From: an uncultured Pseudomonadales bacterium
GTDB lineage: Bacteria; Pseudomonadota; Gammaproteobacteria; Pseudomonadales; Azotimanducaceae
Direction of reading: 5' to 3'
Length of the DNA stretch: 64,000 nt
Assembly (NCBI GenBank): GCA_951813295.1
Contig: CATOTI010000001.1
Location: 992,001 to 1,056,000, forward strand
Positions within the stretch are counted from its first letter, which is position 1. Every line of letters starts with the position of its first letter. A program made the translations under genes and the position numbers. Positions 36,317-44,862 of this stretch are shown in pieces. Below the pieces are notes generated by a model. The model was not told the DNA's origin and ran no database searches. It worked only from the letters and a program-made list of their open reading frames with translations.

Positions 36317-37208
36317 ATCGACCTCAAGGAATACAAGCGCCTGCCCGAATGGAATGCGCACACGATACCCGCTGGTTTTTCGCCGCCAACACAACACCAA
36401 AGAAGGAACCTGGGCACGCTTGACCGTGCTTTCGGGTGCGCTGCGTTTCGACGAACTCTCCGACGCGGGCGACGTCACCTCGTCACGGATCATCGACACG
36501 GACAGCGGGCCCCAAGTCGTCAAACCGGGTGCGTGGCACAAGATAGGGCCGGTCGAGGATGCGCTGCGCTGACAACTCGCGTTTCTTTGCGAACCCGACC
36601 GCTACCTGGAGAAAAAACACGGCCTCACCGCGCCGCATTCCGAAGTCCGCGCCCTCTTGCCCGCGCTCGAGCGCGCGGTCGGCCGCACGATCCTCGACCT
36701 CGGCAGCGGACGCGGGCGGAACAGTTTCTTCCTTGCCGAGCGGGGTTTTGTGGTGACGGCTGTCGGCCGCTCGGAAAAGGCGATCGAAACGCTGCGCCAG
36801 ATCGAGACAGTCGAGGGCTTCAAGCTCGATTCGCACGTTTACGACATCAACAAGGCGGCGCTCGCCGACGTGCTACCGCCGGACGGCGTCGACCACATCG
36901 TAAGTACGGTTGTGTTCCAGCTCCTGGATGCCGCGCGCGTTTCCGAGGTGATCCGCGACATGCAATCGGCCACCCGGAGCGGCGGATTACATCTGATCGT
37001 CGCGCCCGTTACGTCGGAGGAGGTCCCCTGTCCAATCGCATTCCCGTTCGTGCCCCGCCGCGGCGAGTTGGTCGAGTACTACCGAGCATGGGACGTGCTG
37101 CGCTACGACGAGCGTCCCGGCGAATTCCACAAACGAGACGAATACGGCGAGCGATACCGGGGCGAGTTCGCGACACTCATCGCGCGTAAGCCTGGACCAC
37201 GCCGCTGA
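36317..37208 (+). pseudogene. tehB: tehB-like tellurite/SAM methyltransferase, degenerate
   Basis: The region encodes a long-form TehB: an N-terminal cupin-like domain (KEYKRLPEWNAHTIPAGF, then HNTKEGTWARLTVLSG and EP-type GAWHKIGP) followed by a SAM methyltransferase domain (ILDLGSGRGRNSFFLAERG, VSTVVFQLL, ELVEYYRAWDVLRYDE). Three lesions are visible. The position expected for the start codon reads ATC (36317), 7 nt after a GGAGGCG site. One extra T lies in the five-T run near 36376-36380. An in-frame TGA occurs at 36570-36572, where the family often has Cys or Phe. The C-terminal methyltransferase domain is otherwise open to 37208. Confidence 0.8.
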
Positions 37209-37305
37209 ATCGCATACGTTGAACAACGGCAATCGCAGACCGACCCCTCTGGGCGTGCTGTGGCACCATCGGAACTCGACCCCTCGTTACCGGTCAGATG
37301 GCGGC

Positions 37306-38262
37306 ATGAAGATTATTGCCCGGGAGCTCGAAAGAGACGCCCATCCACACGCCAAGTTCACCGACCCCGATATCACGGCCGACGGTACTCCGCGCGCTCG
37401 GGTGACGCCGCGCAACCTAGAGACCTTGTGGTTCAACACCGGCACGATGTGCAACCTCACCTGCGCCAACTGCTATATCGAGTCGAGCCCGACCAACGAC
37501 CGTCTGGGCTTTATCTCACGCACCGAGGTCGCTGAGTACCTCGCGCAAGCCGAGACGCTCGACGCGCCGTTGCGCGAAATCGGCATCACGGGCGGCGAGC
37601 CGTTCATGAACCCCGACATCATCGGCATTCTCGACGATTGCCTGGAAACCCGCGCCGAGGTTCTGGTGCTCACGAACGCGATGCGGCCGATGATGAAACA
37701 GGCTGCCGAGTTGCTCGCGCTCCATCGACGATTCGGTGCGCACCTCAAAATCCGAGTGTCGATCGATCACTTCGAGCGATCGCTGCACGAAAGCGAGCGC
37801 GGACGGCGATCCTGGCAGCCGATGATCGAGGGACTGAACTGGCTCTGCGAAAAAGGATTTTCGGTTCACGTCGCCGGCCGGACCCGATGGGGCGACGATG
37901 AAGCAACGCTGCGTGAAGGATTCGCCGCACTTTTTGAGGCCCACGGTTGGCCGATCGATGCTTCTGATCCGACAGAACTCGTTCTCTTCCCGGAGATGGA
38001 TCCCAGTCTCGACGTGCCGGAGATCACGACGGCATGTTGGGGCATCCTGGACGTCGATCCAGCGACCTTGATGTGTGCGTCGGCACGCATGGTGGTCAAA
38101 CGGCGCGAGCAACGGACGCCTGAGGTCATCGCCTGCACGCTCCTGCCGTACGAACCCGAGTTTTCCCTCGGCAGCTCGCTGAAGGAGAGCCTGCGCCCGG
38201 TCGCGCTGAACCACCCTAGCTGTGCGAAGTTTTGTGTGCTGGGCGGCGGTAGTTGTTCTTGA
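37306..38262 (+). CDS. Radical SAM protein with Cys-rich C-terminal tail
   Basis: This 318-residue radical SAM enzyme has the [4Fe-4S] motif CxxxCxxC as CNLTCANCY (Cys49, Cys53, Cys56), the GGEPF SAM-binding motif, and the domain end RVSIDHFERS. The C-terminal tail has several cysteines (CTLLPYEPEF, CAKFCVLGGGSCS) that could ligate an auxiliary cluster, as in SPASM-type enzymes. The frame opens at 37219 (TTG), but ATG at 37306 begins the family-like part. It follows the tehB remnant on the same strand and the substrate is unknown. Confidence 0.87.
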   Translation: MKIIARELERDAHPHAKFTDPDITADGTPRARVTPRNLETLWFNTGTMCNLTCANCYIESSPTNDRLGFISRTEVAEYLAQAETLDAPLREIGITGGEPFMNPDIIGILDDCLETRAEVLVLTNAMRPMMKQAAELLALHRRFGAHLKIRVSIDHFERSLHESERGRRSWQPMIEGLNWLCEKGFSVHVAGRTRWGDDEATLREGFAALFEAHGWPIDASDPTELVLFPEMDPSLDVPEITTACWGILDVDPATLMCASARMVVKRREQRTPEVIACTLLPYEPEFSLGSSLKESLRPVALNHPSCAKFCVLGGGSCS

Positions 38263-38350
38263 GCGTCATTGCGGCCGAGCGCCTACGCCCGTAGTACGCT
38301 GACCCTCAGGCAGGGTCGATTCCCGACACGTGCGAATCACGAGGAACAAC

Positions 38351-38719
38351 ATGAAAAACATCATCACGGCCGCTTTCGCGATCGCCTTGGCCGGGCTGCC
38401 GGCGAACGCGGACAAGTGCGGCGAAAAGGGATACCTCGCCACGTTTGAGATCGATCCCACGAACGCGGAAGCATTCGAGGTCGCGATCAGCGCCCTCGCG
38501 GCGAAGGTCGTCGAGGTCGAATCCGGCGTTCTGCTCTACGCGCCCTTTCGAGACGAGACCAATCCGGCGCGCTATTACATGTTCGAGCGCTACGAAACCG
38601 AAGCGGCCCGGCAAGCACACGCCAAGGATCCGGCGGTGGTCGCAATGTTCGGACCCCTCATGGGCACACTCGCCGGGCAACCGGAAATCACCCCCATCGC
38701 CGCGCTCTGTGACGAGTAG
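38351..38719 (+). CDS. Secreted antibiotic-biosynthesis-monooxygenase (ABM) fold protein
   Basis: This 122-residue protein has a signal peptide (MKNIITAAFAIALAGLPANA) and a ferredoxin-like ABM domain with the YYMFERYETEAARQAHAK motif typical of putative quinol monooxygenases such as YgiN. Two cysteines flank the mature domain (near the N-terminus and at CDE at the end) and could form a disulfide. ATG at 38351 follows GAGGAAC. It is periplasmic by prediction and stands alone between the radical SAM gene and the CoA-transferase. Confidence 0.8.
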   Translation: MKNIITAAFAIALAGLPANADKCGEKGYLATFEIDPTNAEAFEVAISALAAKVVEVESGVLLYAPFRDETNPARYYMFERYETEAARQAHAKDPAVVAMFGPLMGTLAGQPEITPIAALCDE

Positions 38720-38835
38720 CCCAGACATTCGATGCCCGCACGGGCCATACGCGCGAGCACCTCGGGTCGACCCGTTTGGCGACCAGGACGTGCCGATGAC
38801 ATGACGAGCCGACCCAGAACGAATGGAGTGAGACC

Positions 38836-40056
38836 ATGGCCGCGCCCCTCGACGGAATAACGGTCGTCGAGGTCGACAACTACATGGCCGCGCCATCGGC
38901 CGGCGCGATCATGGCCGACATGGGGGCGGCGGTGATCAAGGTCGAACCGCTCGCCGGCGATCCCATGCGCGGTATGTCGCGCAAACCCAAGATCGACGAC
39001 GAGGCGGCGCGGCTCTACGACTATCAGTTCGACGTCGACAACCGCGGCAAGCAATCCATCGCGGTCGACCTCACCACCCAAACCGGCACCGATCTCGTGC
39101 GCCGGCTGGTCGAACGCGCCGACATCTTTCTCTGCAACTTGCTCGACAACCGCCAGAAGCGTTTCGGGCTCGACCCGGACACACTCATGGCCGTGAATCC
39201 GCGGCTGGTGCACGCGACCCTCACCGGCTACGGCACCGACGGCCCCGCCGCCGAACGACCAGGTTTCGACGTCACCGCCTTCTTCGGTCGCTCAGGCCTC
39301 TACGACGCCATGCGTGAAGGTCCGCAAGGCACCGTCCCGATGGCGCGTCCGGCGCAGGGCGATCACACCACCGGGCTCGCCCTCCTGGCCGGCATCCTGG
39401 CCGCCTTACGGATGGCCGAACGTACGGGCGAAGGACAGGTGATCGAAACATCTCTCTATGAAACCGCCGTCTGGACGCAAGCGACCGACTTCGCAACAAC
39501 CGCCGTCGACGCCTCGCCCGTACGGCAGCGGGCGCGCCACGAGCAACTCGGCCCGATGAGCAACCGGTACCCCTGCAAAGACGGCAAATGGATCGTGATC
39601 AACATGCTCGATCAGCGTCCCTGGCCCGACTTCTGCCGCGCGATCGGACGGCCTGACTGGGCCGACGACCCCGACCTCGCCGATGCCATGAGCCGCTACA
39701 AACGTATGGCGGAGCTCGTCCCCGCCATCGACGAGGCACTTTCCGTGCGCACCCGTGACGAATGGGGCGAGATCTTCGACCGCGAAGGTTTCATCTGGGG
39801 ACCGGTGCTGCAGATGCACGAAGTCCCCGACGACCCACAAGCCGCGACGATTGGCATGTTCCCGACGATCCAGAGTGCCGAGATCGGCGAATACCGAACC
39901 GTCGGCGCACCCATGCGTTTCAAGACCGCGGCCGTACACCCGCGCGGCCCCGCGCCGAAGCTCGGCGAGCATACGCGCGACATTCTCAACCGCGCCGGAC
40001 TCGACGACGCCGAAATCGACGCGTTGATCGCGAGCCGGGCCATCGACGCGTCGTAG
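38836..40056 (+). CDS. CaiB/BaiF family CoA-transferase
   Basis: This 406-residue class III CoA-transferase moves CoA between carboxylic acids. The N-terminal VVEVDNYMAAPSAG and MGAAVIKVEP blocks, KQSIAVDL, and the conserved Asp in QGDHTTGLALLAGILAAL (expected catalytic Asp) are all present; VWTQATDF and KWIVINM follow. It is 62 bp upstream of a P450 on the same strand, so CoA activation and hydroxylation of one acid substrate are plausible. Confidence 0.92.
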   Translation: MAAPLDGITVVEVDNYMAAPSAGAIMADMGAAVIKVEPLAGDPMRGMSRKPKIDDEAARLYDYQFDVDNRGKQSIAVDLTTQTGTDLVRRLVERADIFLCNLLDNRQKRFGLDPDTLMAVNPRLVHATLTGYGTDGPAAERPGFDVTAFFGRSGLYDAMREGPQGTVPMARPAQGDHTTGLALLAGILAALRMAERTGEGQVIETSLYETAVWTQATDFATTAVDASPVRQRARHEQLGPMSNRYPCKDGKWIVINMLDQRPWPDFCRAIGRPDWADDPDLADAMSRYKRMAELVPAIDEALSVRTRDEWGEIFDREGFIWGPVLQMHEVPDDPQAATIGMFPTIQSAEIGEYRTVGAPMRFKTAAVHPRGPAPKLGEHTRDILNRAGLDDAEIDALIASRAIDAS

Positions 40057-40118
40057 CGTCAACGCCGGCAACAGCGAAGAACCACCAAGAAAATCAAGAT
40101 CGATCCAGGAGTTTTTAG

Positions 40119-41438
40119 ATGAGTGAGTCAGTCGCGGAAGAACGACCCGTCTTCCGTACCCCCGAACAGGAACAGGCTGCCAAGGGCGCGAATACACCCG
40201 ATCCGCACGAGATGCCGATCGAGGACATCAACCCGCTCAACGCACACCTCTTCGCCAACGATCGCTGGCTCGAAGTCTTCGAGCGATTGCGCGCCGAGGA
40301 CCCGGTGCATCTCAACGAAATCGACACGGCCGGACGCTACTGGTCGTTAACCCGCTACCAGGACATCAAAGCTGTCGATGCCGATTGGCAGAACTTCTCA
40401 TCCGCACACGGCATTACGCTCGGCTTCAAACTGGGCACCGAGCCCGGCGGCGGGCTGGTCGATGGCAGCGAACCACCGTTCATCTCGCAGGATCCGCCGC
40501 GCCACGACGAACAGCGCAAAACCGTCACCGGCATCGTCGCCCCCAGCAGTCTGAAGAACCTCGAACCGCTCATCCGCGAGCGTACGGCAAACGTCCTCGA
40601 TTCACTCCCTGAGAACGAAACGTTCGACTGGGTCGATACCGTCTCGATCGAGCTGACCACACTCATGCTCGCGACCCTGTTCGACTTTCCGCTCGAAGAT
40701 CGACGCAAACTCACGCGCTGGTCCAACGTCGTCTTCGCGATCCCGGAACCGGGCGGCGTCGTCGAAACGCAGGAAGAAAAGCGCGAAGCCTTCATCGAAT
40801 GCGTGACCTATTTCTCGCGACTCTGGCAAGAGCGCCGCGAAAACCCGGGCGACGACCTGGTCTCGATGCTCGCCCACGGCGAAGCGACCAAACACATGGA
40901 GGCGAACGCGCACCTCGGCAACCTGCTGCTGCTCATCGTCGGCGGCAACGACACCACACGTAACTCGATGTCCGGCAGCATCTACGCGCTCAACCGGTTC
41001 CCCGCCGAATACGACAAACTGATCGCCAACCCAGCGCTCGTGCCGAAATTCGTCGCCGAACTCATCCGCTGGCAGACCCCGCTCTCCTACATGCGACGCA
41101 CCGCCAACGTCGACATCGAAGTCGGCGGCAAAACCATCAAGAAGAACGACCAAGTACTCATGTGGTACGTCTCGGGCAACCGCGATGAAGACGTCTTCGA
41201 GAACGCCAACGACCTCATCATCGACCGCCCCAATTCGCGTAGCCACCTGTCGTTCGGCTTCGGCATCCACCGCTGCATGGGCAACCGCCTCGCCGAGCTA
41301 CAGCTCAGAGTTCTGTGGGAAGAGATTCTCGAGCGTTTCGAGAAGATCGAACTGCAGGAGGAGCCGAGCCGGACGTTCTCGTCGTTCGTGAAGGGCTATA
41401 CGCATCTGCCGGTGAAGGTGCGGCGGAGGACGAGCTAG
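40119..41438 (+). CDS. Cytochrome P450, CYP153-like
   Basis: This 439-residue bacterial P450 has the I-helix motif GGNDTTRNSM and the heme loop FGFGIHRCMGNRLAELQLRV with the heme-ligand Cys near residue 386, followed by LWEEILERF. These features and the N-terminal DPVHLNE region resemble CYP153 alkane or terpene hydroxylases. A GAGTTTTTAG leader precedes the ATG without a strong ribosome site. It lies close behind the CoA-transferase; no ferredoxin partner is near. The CYP153 assignment is from motif memory, not a search. Confidence 0.9.
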   Translation: MSESVAEERPVFRTPEQEQAAKGANTPDPHEMPIEDINPLNAHLFANDRWLEVFERLRAEDPVHLNEIDTAGRYWSLTRYQDIKAVDADWQNFSSAHGITLGFKLGTEPGGGLVDGSEPPFISQDPPRHDEQRKTVTGIVAPSSLKNLEPLIRERTANVLDSLPENETFDWVDTVSIELTTLMLATLFDFPLEDRRKLTRWSNVVFAIPEPGGVVETQEEKREAFIECVTYFSRLWQERRENPGDDLVSMLAHGEATKHMEANAHLGNLLLLIVGGNDTTRNSMSGSIYALNRFPAEYDKLIANPALVPKFVAELIRWQTPLSYMRRTANVDIEVGGKTIKKNDQVLMWYVSGNRDEDVFENANDLIIDRPNSRSHLSFGFGIHRCMGNRLAELQLRVLWEEILERFEKIELQEEPSRTFSSFVKGYTHLPVKVRRRTS

Positions 41439-41511
41439 CCCGCTAGACCCTAACCGTCGGGCGTTCGTGAGCGCGTCCGGAAACGGAACGAGCAATCCGA
41501 GGGGGTGAGTA

Positions 41512-43425
41512 GTGAACTGGAAACGCACAACACTACTGTCCCTCGTCGTCCTCGTGATCGCTGGCACCGCGGCCTTTCTATTCCGTCAGGAGGTCCTACG
41601 GATGCGCTCCGGACTGCCCGCGTTCACGCACGGCACGGGCGAGGAGTTCGACACGATGGTCGCCATGCAGGACGGCACCCGACTCTTCACGACCATTCAA
41701 CTACCGGACGGCGGCGGCCCCTTCCCCGCGATCCTGGTTCGCAGCCCCTACGCACAGGTCAGCCTGATTCTGCGGGACACCCTGTGCGGGCGTTTCGTCC
41801 GCTACGGCTACGCCTGCGTGTTCCAGGACACGCGCGGCCAGGGCGGATCGGAGGGCGGGTGGAACCCGGGCGGCAACAACGAAATCGAAGACGGGCGCGA
41901 CACCCTTCATTGGCTGGCCGAGCAATCCTTCCAAGACGGCAACATCGCCATGGTGGGTTCGTCCTATCTCGCGTCGGTGCAGTTTGCGGCGTTGGCCGGC
42001 GGTGCCCCGGACGAGCTGAAGACCATCGTCCCGGCGATGTACACCACAGACAACCGCGGCGTGATGTATCAGGACGGCATGTTTCGCCACGAGACCTACA
42101 CCGCCTGGGCCAGCATGATGCGAGGATCCGGCCTATCGCTCGCGAGCGCCGGCGACGAGTACCAGCAAGCCATTCGGTACCGACCTCACATAGACGTCGA
42201 TCAAGCAGTCTTCGGCCTGCCGATGCCCTGGTACCGGCAAATGATCTCCGCGGAGTCCCCGCGTTCCGACTATTGGCATCGCCCTGACACGGTCGCGGTG
42301 CGCCAAGTCCTCGAAACCACTCATGTCCCCATGCTGATGATCGGCGGTTGGTACGACGTCTTCTTCGGTCCGCAGTTCGAGGACTGGCAGCGGTTGGCCT
42401 CGCAGCCCGACAGCCGCTACATCATCGGCCCGTACACCCATTCAGGAACGACGGGCGATCTTCCCACCCCGAACTCGGAAGGTGGACGCTTCCAATGGAA
42501 GCAGATGCTGCCCTGGCTCGAACACCACCTGAAGGGTAAGCCGCTCACGCTCCCGACGGGCTTGAACATCTACGAGATGGGCGACGGGGAGTGGCAGGAG
42601 CGGGAACGCTGGCCCGCTGCGACGACACAAAAAACCTTCCACCTCGCGAACCTGCCTGACGCCAACGCCTGCGACGGCGGCGTACTCGCCGAGCTACCCG
42701 GCCAGGGCGAAGTACGATTCCGCTACGACCCCGACGACCCGGTACCGACACGCGGCGGCGCGGGAATGCTCGCGTTCAACCTGCCCGGATACGGCGGCGC
42801 ACCGCCGGCTAACGTCGAACAGCTGCCGAGCCCGACACGCCTCAAGCCGGTGCAGCATCACGCCGCCATGCCTTTCGAGGCGGTCGCCGAGTTCATGCAG
42901 GAGCTGGACGCCATCGAATCGATCTCCGCGCGGGCGTTGCAGTGGCTCATCCTGACGGCGACGCGAAGTCGCGAGACGATGCTCGCCACGTGGGACGAGA
43001 TCGATCGCGACAACGCCGTGTGGACAATCCCCTCCGAGCGCATGAAGGCACGACGGGAACATCGAGTGCCGTTGTCACCCGCGGCGGTACGTCTACTCGA
43101 CCGCCTCACGCCCGTCGCTGGTAATCCACACGTCTTCGTCGGCACCCGAACGGGCAACCCGTTGTCATCGATGGCGCTACTGAAGTGCATGCGAGACCGA
43201 GGCTATGGCGTCAAAGGTCATCGCGGTCCGTACGTCCCGCACGGCTTTCGGTCGAGTTTTCGCGACTGGTGCGGCGAGGTATCGAGCTACCCGCGCGATG
43301 TCGCGGAGATGGCGCTTGCACATGTCATCGAAGACCGCACCGAGGCGGCTTACCGTCGTGGCGATCTGTTTGAGAAGCGGCGCGCGATGATGGATGACTG
43401 GGCGGCGTTCGTGACGGTGACGTGA
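41512..43425 (+). CDS. Chimera: CocE/NonD-type hydrolase N-terminus fused to P4-type integrase C-terminus
   Basis: This 637-residue frame joins two unrelated genes. Residues 1 to about 435 are a CocE/NonD-type hydrolase: membrane anchor or signal at the N-terminus, the DTRGQGGSEG motif and the nucleophile Ser151 in GSSYLA, then a truncated jelly-roll domain. From about residue 440 the protein becomes the catalytic half of a P4-type tyrosine recombinase: LKPVQHHAAM, TATRSRETM (Arg I), HGFRSSFRDW (His/Arg, residues 577-580), the second His near 604 and Tyr614 in AAYRRGDLFEKRR. The integrase lacks its N-terminal DNA-binding domains and the hydrolase lacks its C-terminal end. The fusion is in frame and no stop intervenes. 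GTG start with GAGGGGG upstream. Confidence 0.88.
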   Translation: MNWKRTTLLSLVVLVIAGTAAFLFRQEVLRMRSGLPAFTHGTGEEFDTMVAMQDGTRLFTTIQLPDGGGPFPAILVRSPYAQVSLILRDTLCGRFVRYGYACVFQDTRGQGGSEGGWNPGGNNEIEDGRDTLHWLAEQSFQDGNIAMVGSSYLASVQFAALAGGAPDELKTIVPAMYTTDNRGVMYQDGMFRHETYTAWASMMRGSGLSLASAGDEYQQAIRYRPHIDVDQAVFGLPMPWYRQMISAESPRSDYWHRPDTVAVRQVLETTHVPMLMIGGWYDVFFGPQFEDWQRLASQPDSRYIIGPYTHSGTTGDLPTPNSEGGRFQWKQMLPWLEHHLKGKPLTLPTGLNIYEMGDGEWQERERWPAATTQKTFHLANLPDANACDGGVLAELPGQGEVRFRYDPDDPVPTRGGAGMLAFNLPGYGGAPPANVEQLPSPTRLKPVQHHAAMPFEAVAEFMQELDAIESISARALQWLILTATRSRETMLATWDEIDRDNAVWTIPSERMKARREHRVPLSPAAVRLLDRLTPVAGNPHVFVGTRTGNPLSSMALLKCMRDRGYGVKGHRGPYVPHGFRSSFRDWCGEVSSYPRDVAEMALAHVIEDRTEAAYRRGDLFEKRRAMMDDWAAFVTVT

Positions 43426-43510
43426 TCGCCCGAGCGTTCATTCGTTGATTGCGAGCGAATTGCATCACGCCTCCGGTACACCTCCAGACTCTCGCGGCAC
43501 CTTACGACGC

Positions 43511-44061
43511 ATGAAAAGGATACTCACTAGCGTCGTCGTGGCGGTCGCGATCGCGATCGCGGCACCAGCGACGGGCGATTCCGGGGTGGCGCTTAGCGAT
43601 CTCGATGCCTCGTTTCAGACCTTCTTTGAGCAGCTGCGCCGCGCCGTCGACGAACGCATCGCGTGTATCGAGCCATCGACCCCCAGTTCATCATCGAGCG
43701 AGATTTCGGCGGCGTGTTCCGGCATGACGTGAATGTCGTGGAGAATTTCCAATACGCGTATCCACTTGATGAAACCGGTGGGGATCCCGAGCTCGCCGGG
43801 CAGGGATGGGGCGAACTTGCGGAGGATCTCCGGTCCGGACTTTTCGACCGTCTCGGCGATGAATGGTGTACACCCGCAGGCGCGCAAGGCGCGCAGCCGT
43901 TGCCGCGATCGCAGATCTGCCTGGCGCGCGGCGGATTCTTCGTCGAGTGGCGACTCCAGCGCTTTGTTCAAGAGTGGCGACTAATGCGAATTCCGTTGGT
44001 CCCACGGCTTCTCTGTAGGGCGGTTACGGCATCAGAAACGCTCACTCAACGGCTAGCCTAA
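43511..44061 (+). pseudogene. Secreted hypothetical protein, frameshifted
   Basis: A signal peptide (MKRILTSVVVAVAIAIAAPATG) starts a frame that continues with FQTFFEQLRRAVDERIA to about 43660; the neighbouring frame then gives a protein-like sequence (IDPQFIIERDFGGVFRHDVN, YAYPLDETG, RSGLFDRLGDEW). Joining them with a one-base indel between about 43655 and 43685 gives a secreted protein of about 180 residues. I do not recognise a family. It sits just after the integrase remnant. Confidence 0.45.
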
Positions 44062-44862
44062 GCCGACTCGCTGAGCGCTTATCGCCATCATCAATAGCGA
44101 GATCGAAACGCGCTGACACGGCAACCGATCCATCGGAGGCCCGCCCGGCAGATCGAGCGTCGCGGCGCTCTCGAACGCTTCCATGAGATCGTCAATGCCC
44201 GTGCACCTTGCGCCGGCGTTCGCGGCCTACTGTTGTTCGGGTATTCGCCCCGGCAACCGGAGGCCGCGCTGGCTTGGCTACCGCCTGTCAGCCAGGAGTT
44301 GCTCGCCTCCGTTCCGATCTATTGTTCGTTGCGCCGGCCGGCTCAAGCCGTACGAGGGCAAGGTCTCCGCCGGCCGTGGTCAGCGCACTGGCCAAGGCGT
44401 GCGCTCAGCCGTCGTCGTGAAGGTCAACAAAGGCCACCGTTGGCGCCTGAGGCCTGACCGATTACCGGCGGACGCCGATTGGCGAATAGGGTGGCCGTCA
44501 GGTTGAGGTGATTGCTCTTCTCGATGCGGAGCTGCGAGTTAATGTCTTTGGCGCCGCGGCGATCACTCTCGACCGGCAGCTCGTCGTCAAAGGCGGCTTC
44601 TCGAACGGCGGCAAGGTCAAGTTCCGCAAGCGCCGTGGGAAGAGCAGGAAGTCCCTCTACCACCCGCACGGGCCGTCTGTGGGCGGGACGTTCAACAACC
44701 CGCTTCGAGCGCAAGGCGATGGTGAAGTCGGCGGAGACGAAAATTCCGCGGTTGATCGAGCGGTAGTTCGAGAGGTTCGCAAAAAGCGGCTGAGCTCTGA
44801 CGATTACGATTTACACCTACAAGAGAGGCAAACTATCGTCTAGCTCAAAACGAGGGGGCAGC
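44062..44862. other. Gap with no recognisable gene
   Basis: About 800 bp contain only short competing frames on both strands. A frame around 44300-44420 (RLKPYEGKVSAGRG) is faintly like the tail of a transposase, but this is not supported by more than a few residues. Nothing else here can be named. It probably holds decayed mobile-element sequence upstream of the SIR2 gene. Confidence 0.4.

Noticed and set aside
36570..36610. Possible second selenocysteine UGA in tehB
   Set aside because: A short hairpin near 36577-36592 puts its loop only about 8 nt after the UGA, too close for a bacterial SECIS; the gene also has two other lesions.
35849..37189. Plus-strand frame of 446 codons across the TonB receptor end and tehB
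   Set aside because: It is an out-of-frame reading of the receptor and the methyltransferase; only a short part (KEYKRLPEWNAHTIPAGF) belongs to tehB before its frameshift.
38301..38317. 6-bp hairpin between the radical SAM and ABM-fold genes as a terminator
   Set aside because: The stem is short and no T-run follows on either strand, so termination is not supported.
42800..43450. tRNA or attachment site next to the integrase remnant
   Set aside because: No tRNA-like cloverleaf or matching direct repeat was found at the joint or near 61.5 kb by eye.
44062..44862. Transposase fragment (IS110-like tail) near 44300-44420
   Set aside because: Only a few residues (RLKPYEGK and following) are suggestive, and no catalytic motif is present.
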